Below are positions 16,297-27,165 of a DNA stretch of 64,000 bases, one piece after another. Location of the stretch: positions 6,103,501 to 6,167,500 of the forward strand of contig NZ_CP029078.1 in the NCBI RefSeq assembly GCF_005222485.1. The letters are read 5' to 3'. The notes under the pieces are model-generated. The model searched no databases, had not been told where the DNA came from, and saw nothing but the letters and a program-made list of their open reading frames with translations. Numbering within the stretch: the stretch's first letter is position 1; each line of letters starts with the position of its first letter. The stretch is from Streptomyces griseoviridis (GTDB lineage Bacteria; Actinomycetota; Actinomycetes; Streptomycetales; Streptomycetaceae). A program made the translations under genes and the position numbers.

Positions 16297-16487
16297 CAGC
16301 TAGTGGGTGAGCGGCGCATCCGGCGTTGCTCACGATGCCGCGAACCCGCAGGTCAAAAGCCCCTTCCAGGGGATGTCCAGGGGCTTCCACGTCTGTCCCA
16401 GGGCGTCTCCGGGAACTTCCACCGCGTGAGCAGCGAAGGCCCCGACAGCGCCGAAAGACATGAAGGCGCTGGTCAGGGCCCATTCCC
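16297..16487. other. Intergenic region between toxin-antitoxin module and sdaA
   Basis: No gene is supported. AAGCCCCT and AGGGGCTT occur near 16357-16386 as a loose 8-bp inverted repeat downstream of sdaA, possibly its terminator. This stretch marks the change from variable genes to the conserved glycine/serine cluster. Confidence 0.4.
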
Positions 16488-17855
16488 CTAGCACTCGATG
16501 ATGTTCACCGCCAGCCCGCCCCGCGCCGTCTCCTTGTACTTCACGCTCATGTCCGCCCCGGTCTCCTTCATCGTCTTGATGACCTTGTCCAGGGACACCT
16601 TGTGCGAGCCGTCCCCCCGCATCGCCATCCTCGCCGCCGTGACCGCCTTCACCGCGGCCATGCCGTTGCGTTCGATGCACGGGATCTGGACCAGGCCGCC
16701 GACCGGGTCGCAGGTCAGGCCGAGGTTGTGCTCCATGCCGATCTCCGCCGCGTTCTCGACCTGCTCGGGGGAGCCGCCGAGGACCTCGGCGAGGGCGCCC
16801 GCCGCCATCGAGCAGGCCGAGCCGACCTCGCCCTGGCAGCCGACCTCGGCGCCGGAGATGGACGCGTTCTCCTTGAACAGCATGCCGATCGCGCCCGCCG
16901 CGAGGAGGAAGCGGACGACGCCGTCCTCGTCCGCGCCGGGGACGAAGTTGATGTAGTAGTGCAGGACCGCGGGGATGATGCCCGCCGCGCCGTTGGTCGG
17001 TGCGGTGACGACCCGGCCGCCGGCCGCGTTCTCCTCGTTCACCGCCATCGCGTACAGCGTGATCCACTCCATCGCGTGCGCCAACGGGTCGCCCTCGGCC
17101 CGCAGTTGGCGCGCGGAGTTGGCGGCGCGACGGCGCACCCGCAGCCCGCCGGGCAGGATGCCCTCCCGGGACATGCCCCGGGTCACGCACGCCCGCATCA
17201 CGCCCCAGATGTCGAGCAGGCCGTCGCGGATCTCGTCCTCGGAGCGCCAGGCGCGTTCGTTCTCCAGCATCAGCGCGGAGATCGAAAGGCCCGTCTCCCG
17301 GGTCAGCCGCAGCAGCTCGTCCCCGGTGCGGAACGGGTACTTGAGGACCGTGTCGTCCAGCTTGATGCGGTCGGCGCCGACCGCGTCCTCGTCGACGACG
17401 AAGCCGCCGCCCACCGAGTAGTAGGTCTTGGAGAGGAGTTCGGCGCCGTGCGCGTCGAACGCCCAGATCGTCATGCCGTTCGCGTGGTACGGCAGGGTCC
17501 TGCGGCGGTGCAGGACGAGGTCGTCGTCGAAGGAGAACGGGATCTCGTGGTCGTCGAGGAGGCGCAGCGCGCCCGACGCCTTGATCTCCTCGATCCTGAG
17601 GTCGGCCTTCTCGACGTCGACGGTGCGCGGCGAGGCGCCCTCCAGGCCGAGCAGGACCGCCTTGGGCGTGCCGTGCCCGTGCCCGGTCGCGCCGAGCGAG
17701 CCGTACAGCTCGCAGCGGACGGAGGCGACGGGCTCCAGCAGCCCTTCGTTGCGCAGCCGGAGCGCGAACAGGCGGGCCGCCCGCATCGGGCCGACCGTGT
17801 GGGAGCTGGACGGGCCGATGCCGATCGAGAACAGGTCGAAGACCGAGATGGCCAC
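16488..17855 (-). CDS. sdaA: L-serine ammonia-lyase (iron-sulfur dependent)
   Basis: The product is 455 residues from a GTG at 17855 with AGGAGTC upstream. It is the single-chain SdaA form: N-terminal beta domain ([22 protein letters not shown]) and C-terminal alpha domain. Likely cluster-binding cysteines are in [17 protein letters not shown] and [14 protein letters not shown]. It converts L-serine to pyruvate and ammonia. It lies 191 nt after glyA on the same strand, but a strong hairpin separates them, so it may have its own promoter or be read through at a lower level. Confidence 0.96.
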   Translation of the reverse strand: MAISVFDLFSIGIGPSSSHTVGPMRAARLFALRLRNEGLLEPVASVRCELYGSLGATGHGHGTPKAVLLGLEGASPRTVDVEKADLRIEEIKASGALRLLDDHEIPFSFDDDLVLHRRRTLPYHANGMTIWAFDAHGAELLSKTYYSVGGGFVVDEDAVGADRIKLDDTVLKYPFRTGDELLRLTRETGLSISALMLENERAWRSEDEIRDGLLDIWGVMRACVTRGMSREGILPGGLRVRRRAANSARQLRAEGDPLAHAMEWITLYAMAVNEENAAGGRVVTAPTNGAAGIIPAVLHYYINFVPGADEDGVVRFLLAAGAIGMLFKENASISGAEVGCQGEVGSACSMAAGALAEVLGGSPEQVENAAEIGMEHNLGLTCDPVGGLVQIPCIERNGMAAVKAVTAARMAMRGDGSHKVSLDKVIKTMKETGADMSVKYKETARGGLAVNIIEC

Positions 17856-17993
17856 GGTGACTCCTCACATACGGGGGTGGTGCCAGGGGCGGGTCCGACG
17901 GTTCGCGGCGTCGCCCGGCGGGCGGTGGCGCGGTGACAGGCGGGTGCGTGGCGTCGCGCGTCAGACGGGGATCGTCAAACACGCCCTGGGGTA

Positions 17994-18034
17994 CGGGCAC
18001 CGCGCACGTGTCCTTCCAGTGTGCGCGGTGCCCG
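17994..18034 (-). terminator. 14-bp hairpin after glyA
   Basis: CGGGCACCGCGCAC (17994-18007) pairs perfectly with GTGCGCGGTGCCCG (18021-18034), loop 13 nt. It is 12 nt beyond the glyA stop and before sdaA. Confidence 0.8.
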
Positions 18035-18046
18035 GCGGAAGCGGTC

Positions 18047-19309
<1,263 letters not shown>

Positions 19310-19323
19310 CGTGTCGCTCCTTC

Positions 19324-19701
19324 TCAGCCGGCGGTGAACGCGGCGTACTCGTCGGCGGAGAGCAGGTCGCCCGGCTCCTCGGAGACGCGGACCTTGAAGA
19401 GCCAGCCACCCTCGAAGGGCTCCGAGTTGACCAGCGACGGGTCGTTCTGGACGTCCTCGTTGACCTCGGTGACCTCACCCGAGACGGGGGAGTACAGCTC
19501 GCTGACCGACTTGGTCGACTCCAGCTCGCCGCAGGTCTCGCCCGCGGTCACCGCCGATCCGGTGCCCGGGAGGTCCGCGTAGACGACGTCGCCGAGGGCG
19601 TTCGCCGCGAACTCCGTGATGCCGACCGTCGCGACGCCGTCCTCGGCGACCGACAGCCACTCGTGCTCCTTGCTGAACCGCAGGTTCTGGGGGTTGCTCA
19701 T
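19324..19701 (-). CDS. gcvH: Glycine cleavage system H protein
   Basis: The product is 125 residues from the ATG at 19701. The lipoyl site is Lys64 in [19 protein letters not shown]. The fold order ([37 protein letters not shown]) is standard. It carries the aminomethyl group between GcvP, GcvT and lipoamide dehydrogenase. gcvP is not in this window. A longer open frame reaches 19950 but only this start gives the conserved N-terminus. Confidence 0.96.
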   Translation of the reverse strand: MSNPQNLRFSKEHEWLSVAEDGVATVGITEFAANALGDVVYADLPGTGSAVTAGETCGELESTKSVSELYSPVSGEVTEVNEDVQNDPSLVNSEPFEGGWLFKVRVSEEPGDLLSADEYAAFTAG

Positions 19702-19824
19702 GGCCTGAATTCTCCTGTACGCGGTGATGTGGTGGTGAAGGGGGCGTGCCGGGAGCGGCACGGAGGAAGCGCTGAGGGGGCGGGCGGGCGCTTCCGGACG
19801 GCGGCTCCCGCGCGGGCGTGCCGT

Positions 19825-19878
19825 CGCCCCGGCGGCCGGGGCGGGCTCCGCCGGGACCGGACGGCTCCCGCCGGTCCC
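19825..19878 (-). terminator. Two GC hairpins between gcvT and gcvH
   Basis: CGCCCCGG/CCGGGGCG (19825-19832, 19836-19843) and GGGACCGG/CCGGTCCC (19853-19860, 19871-19878) lie in the 178-nt gap, the second touching the gcvT stop. They may attenuate reading into gcvH-glyA or stabilise the gcvT mRNA end. Confidence 0.5.
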
Positions 19879-19879
19879 G

Positions 19880-20998
19880 TTACTTCTGGCGCTTGTAGAA
19901 CGGCAGCGCCACGACCTCGTACGGCTCGTGGGTACCCCGGATGTCCACACCGACCCCCGGCGTGCCCGGCGTCGCGTGCGCCGCGTCGACGTACGCCATC
20001 GCGATCGGCTTGCCCAGCGTGGGGGAGGGGGTGCCGGAGGTGACCTCGCCGACCACCTCGCCGCCGGCGACGACCTGGTACCCGGCGCGCGGGACCCGGC
20101 GGCCCTCGGCGATCAGGCCGACCAGCACCCGGGGTGCCCGCGACGCGGCCCGGTCGGCGGCCTCGCGCAGCGCCTCGCGGCCCACGAAGTCGCCCTCCTT
20201 CTCGAACTTCACCACCCGGCCGAGCCCGGCGTCGAAGGGGGTGAGCGACGTCGACAGCTCGTGCCCGTACAGCGGCATGCCCGCCTCGAGGCGCAGCGTG
20301 TCCCGGCAGGACAGGCCGCAGGGGACCAGGCCGACGCCCTCGCCCGCCTTGGTCAGCGCCTGCCACAGCTCCACGGCGTGCTCGGGGCGCACGAACAGCT
20401 CGAAGCCGTCCTCGCCGGTGTAGCCGGTGCGGGCGATCAGCGCGGGGACGCCCGCGACGGTGCCGGGCAGTCCCGCGTAGTACTTCAGGCCGTCCAGGTC
20501 GGCGTCGGTGAGCGAGGCCAGGATGCCGGAGGACTCCGGGCCCTGGACGGCGAGCAGCGCGTAGGCGTCCCGGTCGTCGCGGACCTCGGCGTCGAACCCG
20601 GCGGCCCGGTCCGTCAGCGCGTCCAGCACGGTCTGCGCGTTGGAGGCGTTGGCCACGACCAGGTACTCGTGCTCGGCGAGCCGGTAGACGATCAGGTCGT
20701 CGAGGATGCCGCCGTCGGTCCGGCAGATCATGGTGTAGCGGGCGCGGCCGACGCCCACCGACGCGATGTTCCCGACCAGGGCGAAGTTCAGCAGGGCGGC
20801 GGCGTCGGGGCCGGTCACCGTGATCTCGCCCATGTGGGAGAGGTCGAAGAGGCCGGCCTTCGCGCGCACGGCCAGGTGCTCGTCGCGCTCGGAGCCGTAG
20901 CGCAGCGGCATGTCCCAGCCGGCGAAGTCGGTCATCGTGGCACCGAGCGAGCGGTGCAGGGCGTCCAGCGCGGTATGGCGGAGTTCGGTACTGCTCAT
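19880..20998 (-). CDS. gcvT: Glycine cleavage system T protein (aminomethyltransferase)
   Basis: The product is 372 residues from [20 protein letters not shown]; the open frame runs further upstream but through the riboswitch, so it was trimmed. Conserved features are [15 protein letters not shown], the folate-domain motif [30 protein letters not shown] and [18 protein letters not shown]. It takes the aminomethyl group from H protein to tetrahydrofolate, giving methylene-THF and ammonia. First gene of gcvT-gcvH-glyA, controlled by the tandem glycine riboswitch. Confidence 0.96.
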   Translation of the reverse strand: MSSTELRHTALDALHRSLGATMTDFAGWDMPLRYGSERDEHLAVRAKAGLFDLSHMGEITVTGPDAAALLNFALVGNIASVGVGRARYTMICRTDGGILDDLIVYRLAEHEYLVVANASNAQTVLDALTDRAAGFDAEVRDDRDAYALLAVQGPESSGILASLTDADLDGLKYYAGLPGTVAGVPALIARTGYTGEDGFELFVRPEHAVELWQALTKAGEGVGLVPCGLSCRDTLRLEAGMPLYGHELSTSLTPFDAGLGRVVKFEKEGDFVGREALREAADRAASRAPRVLVGLIAEGRRVPRAGYQVVAGGEVVGEVTSGTPSPTLGKPIAMAYVDAAHATPGTPGVGVDIRGTHEPYEVVALPFYKRQK

Positions 20999-21065
20999 CG
21001 GACGGTTGTCTCCCAGGGCGATGGGGACCCCGCGCGCGGAGCCGGGCACGGGGGGAGGAGAGGTC

Positions 21066-21283
21066 GTTCCTCCCCATCTGTCATCGGAACCTGAGAGGTT
21101 CGCCGTGAACACGTCGTGATCACGGCTTGCACCTTGGGTGGAGCCACCGGTCAGCGGCTCGCTTTTCAGATGTGCCTCGCCCGCGCGGTACGGGGCCTGA
21201 GAGATTCAAGGGAGGGACTTGCTCCTTCGGCGCCCCGGGCGACGCGCTTCCATCGAAGCGCCGCCGGGGACTCTCCCGCGCGG
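21066..21283 (-). ncRNA. Tandem glycine riboswitch upstream of gcvT
   Basis: Read on the minus strand, the first aptamer starts near 21283 with GCGCGGGAGAGTCC and contains GGCGCCGAAGGAGCAA and TCTCAGG; the second contains CACCCAAGGTGCAAGCC and ends with ACCTCTCAGGTTCCGATGACAGA near 21070. These are the conserved glycine aptamer boxes in duplicate. A GGGGAGG stretch follows, and gcvT starts ~68 nt later. Glycine binding should turn on the cleavage operon. Boundaries are approximate. Confidence 0.93.
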
Positions 21284-21467
21284 ATTCAAGCGGCCGGTAT
21301 GCAGTTGGCGGGCACATCATCGCACGCCGCGTCGCGGCACGGCAGGCCCCCTCTGTAACGGGGCTGTGGCACGACGATGACAGAAAAGCGAGACACCGCA
21401 CATTACCTTCTCTTTACACTCTGAGGGGATGGGGAATCCGTAGGGGCCCCAGGGGAGGACGATCACG

Positions 21468-22166
21468 GTGAACAGGACCACGGCGTACGCCACGACGTCG
21501 GCCGTCGCGTTGCCCGAGCAGCCCGCGGGCCCGGCCCGCACGGCCTGCCGGGACCGCCGGGCACCGGTGGTCCGCGATCTGCGCGACCGCTCGGGCCGCA
21601 GCCCGCACGCCCTGCTCTTCGGCCCCCACGACCTGGTCGTCGTCACGGGACTGCCCGGCAGCGGCAAGTCCACGCTGATGCGCAGGGCGGTGCGCGGCCC
21701 GCGCGTCGACTCGCAGGACACCCGCGACACCTGGGACGGCCGGCTCGGCCACCGGCTGCCCTACGCGGTCTACCGCCCGCTGGTCAGGCTCGCCCACTAC
21801 GCGGGCCTGGCGCGGGCCCTGCGCGGCGGCGACGGCGTCGTCGTGCACGACTGCGGCACCCAGTCCTGGGTGCGCGGCTGGCTGGCCCGCGCCGCCAGAC
21901 GGCGCGGCGGCACCCTGCACCTGCTGCTGCTCGACGTCACCCCCGACACCGCCCTCGACGGCATGCGCGAGCGCGGCCGGGGCGTCTCCCGGTACGCGTT
22001 CCTGCGCCACCGGGGCGCCGCCGCCCGGCTGATCCGCGCCGTCGAGCGCGGCGATCTGCCCCCCGGGGTGGGTTCCGCGGTCCTGCTCGACCGGGACGCG
22101 GCGGACGTGCTGCGCGGGATCGGCTTCACCGGCAGGTCCCGACCGCCCGCCCACCGGTTAGCCTGA
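21468..22166 (+). CDS. P-loop ATP-binding protein (kinase-like)
   Basis: The product is 232 residues from a GTG at 21468, with GGGGAGGA 8 nt upstream. The Walker A is GLPGSGKST (about residue 64), followed by a zeta-toxin/kinase-like pattern: RVDSQDTRDTWDGRLG, VVVHDCGTQSWVRGWLARAARRRG, LHLLLLDVTPDTALDGMRERGRGVSRYAFLRHR. It probably phosphorylates or adenylylates a small substrate, unidentified. It is divergent from the gcv operon. Confidence 0.85.
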   Translation: MNRTTAYATTSAVALPEQPAGPARTACRDRRAPVVRDLRDRSGRSPHALLFGPHDLVVVTGLPGSGKSTLMRRAVRGPRVDSQDTRDTWDGRLGHRLPYAVYRPLVRLAHYAGLARALRGGDGVVVHDCGTQSWVRGWLARAARRRGGTLHLLLLDVTPDTALDGMRERGRGVSRYAFLRHRGAAARLIRAVERGDLPPGVGSAVLLDRDAADVLRGIGFTGRSRPPAHRLA

Positions 22167-22206
22167 GCCACCCACCAGTGGTACTCAGCAGGCGGTCGGT
22201 ACAGAG

Positions 22207-22998
22207 ATGGACTTCCCGGCGGAACTTCCCGCGGACTTTCCCCAGCAGGCACACCCCCAGCCGCACGGCGGCTGGCCGGGCAACGAACTGGAGGAGGTGC
22301 TCTCCGCGTCGTTCGGCGTTCCCACGGCAGGCGGCCGGATCGTCGAGGTGCTGGCCCGCAGCTTCCTCTGGATCCCGCTGCCCAACGGCGGCGGCCCCGA
22401 CAGCGTCCCCCTCGATCTGCCCACCCTGGAGATCGAGGGCCAGGCGTACGTCCCGGTCTTCAGCTCCGAGGAGCAGTTCCGGCACGTCGTCGGCTCGCAC
22501 ATGTCGTTCACCATCGCGCCGGCCGTCGAGTTCGCCCGCGGCCTGCCCCCGCAGGTCGGGGTCGCGGTGAACCCGGACGGCACGGTCGGCGTCCCGCTGC
22601 CGCCCGCCGCCGTCGCCGAGCTGTGCCGGGCCGGCCACTCCTCGCCCGCCGGACCCGCCACCGGCGGCCGGGTGCGCCTGTTCGAACCCGACTGGCAGCA
22701 CGACCCGGTCGACTTCCTCAACGCGGCCGCCGCCGAGTTCGCGACGACCGGCGTGGTCCGCACCGCCCGCCGCTGCCTCGCCGAGGTCGAGACGGCCCCG
22801 CCGGTGATGTTCGTGGGCGTCGAACTCACCCACTGGGAGGGCGACATCCACGCCCTGCCCACCCAGGCCCTCGGCCGGGCGATGGGCCTGGCCGCGCCCC
22901 CCTGGCCGGTCAACCTGGTCCTGCTCGACGTCACCGACGACCCGGTCGCCGGCTGGCTCCGCGACCACGTACGGCCCTTCTACCAGAGGGCGTTCTGA
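22207..22998 (+). CDS. SseB-family protein (enhanced serine sensitivity), copy 1
   Basis: The product is 263 residues. It has the SseB N-terminal layout (NELEEVLSASFG, GGRIVEVLARSFLWIPLPNGG, YVPVFSSEEQFRHVVG) and the SseB C-terminal part (VRTARRCLAEVETAPPVMFVGVELTHWEGDIHALPTQALGRAM, ending WLRDHVRPFYQRAF). In E. coli, overexpressed SseB raises serine sensitivity; its mechanism is unknown. Presence next to serine/glycine genes may be meaningful. The next gene is a diverged relative. Confidence 0.85.
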   Translation: MDFPAELPADFPQQAHPQPHGGWPGNELEEVLSASFGVPTAGGRIVEVLARSFLWIPLPNGGGPDSVPLDLPTLEIEGQAYVPVFSSEEQFRHVVGSHMSFTIAPAVEFARGLPPQVGVAVNPDGTVGVPLPPAAVAELCRAGHSSPAGPATGGRVRLFEPDWQHDPVDFLNAAAAEFATTGVVRTARRCLAEVETAPPVMFVGVELTHWEGDIHALPTQALGRAMGLAAPPWPVNLVLLDVTDDPVAGWLRDHVRPFYQRAF

Positions 22999-23091
22999 GC
23001 CCGCGGCCGTCCCGCACGGGCGACCGCCGCGGGCCCCTGGGCGCTTAAGCTGGTTCCATACTCCGGGCAACCTCCAGAAGGGGCGGTACAG

Positions 23092-23892
23092 GTGAGCGCC
23101 AGCGGCACCGCGGCGGCCGGACAGGTCGAGCACATGCTGCGCCAGGTGACCCCAGGGCGCTACGACGCCTACGAGGCCCTGCTGCGCGCCCTGGCGATGC
23201 CCTCCTCCGGCCAGATCTGGATGCTCCTGTGGCACGGTCAGGCCGGCTCCCCCGACGCCCAGTACGGGAACATGGAGGTCGAGGGGCACGGCTACGCGCC
23301 CTGCGTGACCTCCGCCCAGGAGCTGTCCGCCAGTGGCTGGAACCGCTCCTACGAAGTGGTCGACGGGCTCGACGTGGCGCGCACGCTCTACCCCGACCAC
23401 TTCGGCCTCTGGCTCAACCCGCACGCGCCGGGCGGCGGCCTCGGCATCCCCTGGCTCGATCTGCGCCGTATCGCCACCGGCCTCGAGCGCCAGCCCGCCG
23501 GGCCGCTGCGGCTCTCCGAACCCGGCATCGAGGTGCCGCAGTTCTACGCCCTGCTCGCGCAGAACGCCCACCGCACCCCGGCCGTGCGCTCGTTGCGCCG
23601 CGCCTGGGTGCAGCCGGCCCTCGGGGCGCCGTATCTGGCCATCGGGCTCGACGTCTACGACACCTCGCCGCCGGCCGTCGACTCGGTGCGGGCGATGATG
23701 CAGCAGTCGATCGGCGCGGTCCCTGACGGGCTGCCGGTGTCGACGGTCGCGATGACCGACGAGAACGATCCGGTGGCGATGTGGATGCGGGCGAGCGCGC
23801 GTCCGTTCTACGACCGCGAGGCGCACGCCGCTCCCGGCGGCCACGCGCCGTCGGCCGGCTACGGCTACCCACCGGCGCACGGCGGTTACTGA
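23092..23892 (+). CDS. SseB-family protein, copy 2
   Basis: The product is 266 residues from a GTG at 23092, with AAGGGG upstream. It shares the order of the preceding protein (beta-rich N-terminal half, VRSLRRAWVQPALGAPYLAIGLDVYD, and a C-terminal MWMRASARPFYDRE matching WLRDHVRPFYQRA). A Gly/Pro/Tyr-rich tail (GGHAPSAGYGYPPAHGGY) ends it. It probably arose by ancient duplication; the two may form a pair. Confidence 0.8.
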   Translation: MSASGTAAAGQVEHMLRQVTPGRYDAYEALLRALAMPSSGQIWMLLWHGQAGSPDAQYGNMEVEGHGYAPCVTSAQELSASGWNRSYEVVDGLDVARTLYPDHFGLWLNPHAPGGGLGIPWLDLRRIATGLERQPAGPLRLSEPGIEVPQFYALLAQNAHRTPAVRSLRRAWVQPALGAPYLAIGLDVYDTSPPAVDSVRAMMQQSIGAVPDGLPVSTVAMTDENDPVAMWMRASARPFYDREAHAAPGGHAPSAGYGYPPAHGGY

Positions 23893-24126
23893 GACGGTGC
23901 GAGCGGTTCTGCGCGCGTAGATGCAGCCGGAAGATCGACAAATGTCCGGTATTTAGGAATTCAGACCTGTCCGGCCCCCGTTACCCGCCGTCCGGATAAC
24001 GGAACCCCCCTAACCGCATCACGTTTACGCATCCATTCACCGTCAACCCTGGCAGCAGATCGCCAAAGCGTTGAAGACTCCCGCACCAGGGGCCTTGTGC
24101 CTCGTGAGTACGACGGACTGAATCAC

Positions 24127-24140
24127 GCCGCTACAGCGGC
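24127..24140. promoter_or_regulatory. Short palindrome upstream of the opp operon
   Basis: GCCGCT-AC-AGCGGC is a perfect 6-bp inverted repeat 44 nt before the first permease start. The remaining 23893-24183 stretch includes an AT-richer segment (23930-23970) that may hold the promoter. Function inferred only from place. Confidence 0.35.
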
Positions 24141-24183
24141 AAGTGCGGGCCGGCTACCGCCGGTTGAGAGGGGTCCCTGCCAG

Positions 24184-25191
24184 ATGACGGCACCATTGCA
24201 CGAGCCGACCGCGGAAGCGGCCCCGAGCGCGGCCGAGGAAGCGGCGGTCGCCACCACCGGGGTGACGGCCGTACAGGGGCGTTCCCTGGGGCGGATCGCC
24301 TGGGAGCGGCTCAAGCGGGACAAGCTCGCCCTCACCGGCGGCGTCGTCGTCCTCGTGCTCATCCTGCTGGCGCTGCTGGCCCCGGTGATCACGCACCTGG
24401 TCGGCCAGGACCCGGACGCCTACAACGAGAGCCTGATCGACCCCCTGTTCGGCACCCCGAAGGGTTCCCTGGGCGGCATCAGCGGCGACCACCTGCTCGG
24501 CGTCGAGCCGGTCAACGGCCGCGACATCTTCGCCCGCGTCCTCTACGGCGCCCGCGTCTCGCTCCTGGTCGGCTTCCTGTCCGCCATGGTCGCGGTGTTC
24601 CTCGGCACGATCCTCGGCATCCTCGCCGGATTCTTCGGCGGCTGGGTCGACTCGGTCATCAGCCGCGTGATGGACGGCCTGCTGGCCTTCCCGCAGCTGC
24701 TGTTCACGATCGCCCTGGTCTCCGTCATGCCGAACGCGATGCTGGGCCTCACCGGCTCGAACGTGCGCGTCTTCGTGATGATCCTGGTCATCGGGTTCTT
24801 CGGCTGGCCCTACATCGGGCGCGTGGTGCGCGGCCAGACCATCTCGATGCGCGAGCGCGAGTACGTCGAGGCCGCCCGCTCGCTGGGCGCCGGACGCCTG
24901 TACATCCTGTTCAAGGAGCTGCTGCCGAACCTCGTCGCCCCCATCGTCGTGTACACGACGATGATGATCCCGACGAACATCCTCACCGAGGCCGCGCTCA
25001 GCTTCCTCGGCGTGGGGGTCAAGCCGCCCACGTCCTCCTGGGGACAGATGCTCTCCAGCGCGATCGACTACTACGAGTCCGACCCCATGTACATGGTGGT
25101 CCCGGGTGTGGCGATCTTCATCACCGTCCTTGCCTTCAACCTCTTCGGCGACGGCGTGCGGGACGCGCTCGACCCGAAGGCGTCCCGCTGA
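24184..25191 (+). CDS. Oligopeptide/dipeptide ABC transporter permease (DppC/OppC type)
   Basis: The product is 335 residues from the ATG at 24184 (GAGAGGGG upstream). It has a ~60-residue cytoplasmic N-terminal extension, then six membrane segments. The EAA loop (EYVEAARSLGAGRLYILFKELLPNLVAPIVV) marks the ATPase contact. The C-terminus DGVRDALDPKASR is typical of OppC/DppC. First gene of the peptide-import operon; the permease gene precedes the binding-protein gene, an order common in Streptomyces but not in E. coli. Confidence 0.93.
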   Translation: MTAPLHEPTAEAAPSAAEEAAVATTGVTAVQGRSLGRIAWERLKRDKLALTGGVVVLVLILLALLAPVITHLVGQDPDAYNESLIDPLFGTPKGSLGGISGDHLLGVEPVNGRDIFARVLYGARVSLLVGFLSAMVAVFLGTILGILAGFFGGWVDSVISRVMDGLLAFPQLLFTIALVSVMPNAMLGLTGSNVRVFVMILVIGFFGWPYIGRVVRGQTISMREREYVEAARSLGAGRLYILFKELLPNLVAPIVVYTTMMIPTNILTEAALSFLGVGVKPPTSSWGQMLSSAIDYYESDPMYMVVPGVAIFITVLAFNLFGDGVRDALDPKASR

Positions 25192-25261
25192 AATCGCCGC
25201 ACTCCAAGCGTCCCGTGGCTCCAACACGGGGTCTCTCATCTAATCCGGAGGATCCGAGATC

Positions 25262-27055
25262 GTGACTACCCAACGCACCCCAGGGCGGCGCAAGCAGGCG
25301 TTTGCCGCCGCTGCCGCGGTCGCCGCGCTGCTGACCACGGCGGCGTGCGGCGGCGGCGATGACGACAACGGCGGTTCGAAGAACGGCGCGGCCGGCTTCG
25401 ACGCCGCCAACAACAAGGTCGCCCAGGCCTCCGAGGCCAAGAAGGGCGGCACGCTGAAGTTCGGTGGCGCCCAGGACGCCGACTCGTGGGACACCACGCG
25501 CGGCTACTACGGCTTCATGTGGAACTTCGCGCGCTACTACTCGCGCCAGCTCGTCACGAACAAGACCGAGGCCGGCAAGCCCGGCGCGGAGATCACCCCG
25601 GACCTCGCCTCGGGTCTCGCCAAGGTCACCGACGACGGCAAGACCTACACGTACACGCTGCGCGACGGTGTGACGTGGGAGGACGGCAAGCCGATCACGT
25701 CCAAGGACGTCAAGTACGGCATCGAGCGCGTCTGGGCCCAGGACGTCCTGTCCGGCGGCCCGACGTACCTGAAGGACTTCCTCGACCCCAAGGGCGAGTA
25801 CAAGGGTCCCTACAAGGACACGTCCAAGGACAAGCTCGGTCTGAAGGCGATCGACACGCCCGACGACAAGACGATCGTCTTCCACCTGCCCGAGGCCAAC
25901 TCGGACTTCGAGGAGGTGCTCGCCCTGGTCTCGGCCTCCCCGGTCCGCCAGGACAAGGACACCAAGTCGAAGTACAGCCTGCACCCGTTCTCCTCCGGTC
26001 CGTACAAGTTCGAGGCGTACAGCCCCGGCAAGAACCTGACCCTGGTGCGCAACCCGGAGTGGAAGCAGGCGTCGGACCCGGTCCGCAAGGCCTACCCGGA
26101 CAAGATCACCGTCCAGTTCTTCTCGGACGCCAACCAGCTCGACCAGCGCCTGCTCAACGGTGACCTGGACCTGGACATCAACCAGACCGGCATGTCGCCG
26201 CAGGGCCGCACCACCGCCCTGAAGGAGCACAAGGCCAACCTGGACAACCCGGTCTCCGGCTACGTCCGTTACGCCGTCTTCCCGCAGAGCGTGAAGCCGT
26301 TCGACAACATCGAGTGCCGCAAGGCCGTCATCTACGGCGCCGACCACGTCTCGCTGCAGACCGCGCGCGGCGGCCCGGTCGCCGGTGGCGACATCGGCAC
26401 CAACATGCTCCCGCCGTCCGTCCCGGGCGCCGAGGGCCAGAAGTACGACCCGTACGAGATCGCCGGTGCCAACAAGACCGGTAACGCCGACGAGGCCAAG
26501 AAGGCCCTGAAGGCGTGCGGCAAGCCGAACGGCTTCTCCACCACGATCGCGGTGCGCAACAACAAGCCGGTCGAGGTCGCCACGGCGCAGTCGCTCCAGG
26601 CGTCGCTGAAGAAGGTCGGCATCAACGCCCAGATCGACCAGTACGACGGTTCGCAGACGGCCGGCATCATCGGCTCCCCGTCGAACGTCAAGAAGAAGAA
26701 CTACGGCATCATCATCATGGGCTGGGGCCCGGACTTCCCGTCCGTCCAGGGCTACGGTCTGCCCCTGTGGGACAGCAAGTACATCCTCGACAGCGGTAAC
26801 AACAACTACGCGCTGATCAAGGACAAGGCGATCGACGGTCTCTTCGACACCTACGTCAAGACCCTCGACGACGCCGGCAAGACCAAGATCTCGACCGAGA
26901 TCAACCACAAGGTCATGGAGGGCGCGTACTACCTGCCCTTCACCTTCGAGAAGTTCATCAACTGGCGCTCGGACAACCTGGCGAACGTGTACACGTCGAA
27001 CGGCTACAGCGGCATGTACGACTTCGTCAACCTCGGTCTGAAGTCCGCGAAGTAA
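25262..27055 (+). CDS. Peptide ABC transporter substrate-binding lipoprotein (family 5)
   Basis: The product is 597 residues from a GTG at 25262, with GGAGGA upstream. The lipobox is TTAAC (Cys near residue 29). The SBP_bac_5 fold is clear (ITPDLASGLAKVTDDGKTYTYTLRDGVTWEDGKPITSKDVKYGIERV). It binds peptides outside the membrane for import. Codon use is highly biased with many AAG/GAC, suggesting high expression. A strong hairpin follows, which would keep its mRNA above that of the downstream genes. Confidence 0.95.
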   Translation: MTTQRTPGRRKQAFAAAAAVAALLTTAACGGGDDDNGGSKNGAAGFDAANNKVAQASEAKKGGTLKFGGAQDADSWDTTRGYYGFMWNFARYYSRQLVTNKTEAGKPGAEITPDLASGLAKVTDDGKTYTYTLRDGVTWEDGKPITSKDVKYGIERVWAQDVLSGGPTYLKDFLDPKGEYKGPYKDTSKDKLGLKAIDTPDDKTIVFHLPEANSDFEEVLALVSASPVRQDKDTKSKYSLHPFSSGPYKFEAYSPGKNLTLVRNPEWKQASDPVRKAYPDKITVQFFSDANQLDQRLLNGDLDLDINQTGMSPQGRTTALKEHKANLDNPVSGYVRYAVFPQSVKPFDNIECRKAVIYGADHVSLQTARGGPVAGGDIGTNMLPPSVPGAEGQKYDPYEIAGANKTGNADEAKKALKACGKPNGFSTTIAVRNNKPVEVATAQSLQASLKKVGINAQIDQYDGSQTAGIIGSPSNVKKKNYGIIIMGWGPDFPSVQGYGLPLWDSKYILDSGNNNYALIKDKAIDGLFDTYVKTLDDAGKTKISTEINHKVMEGAYYLPFTFEKFINWRSDNLANVYTSNGYSGMYDFVNLGLKSAK

Positions 27056-27110
27056 TCCCGGCACACCCGCCGTACGGCACGAAAGGCAGGTGAAGGCCGG
27101 CGCGGCGGAT

Positions 27111-27145
27111 CCGCGGGCCACCGGAAGACCTCCGGTGGCCCGCGG
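27111..27145 (+). terminator. 15-bp hairpin after the binding-protein gene (attenuator or mRNA stabiliser)
   Basis: CCGCGGGCCACCGGA (27111-27125) and TCCGGTGGCCCGCGG (27131-27145) pair perfectly around AGACC. There is no T-run. It sits 56 nt after the binding-protein stop and 21 nt before the next GTG, so partial termination or 3'-end protection within the operon is likely. Confidence 0.85.
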
Positions 27146-27165
27146 TCCGCAGCGGGCCGTTAGCT

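Noticed and set aside
16244..16483. 79-codon minus-strand frame between abiEi and sdaA, possibly a tRNA or attachment-site remnant
   Set aside because: No tRNA cloverleaf or direct repeat could be found by eye; kept as a boundary note only.
21000..21112. Longer GcvT start inside the riboswitch
   Set aside because: The extension covers the second aptamer, and the conserved GcvT N-terminus begins at 20998.
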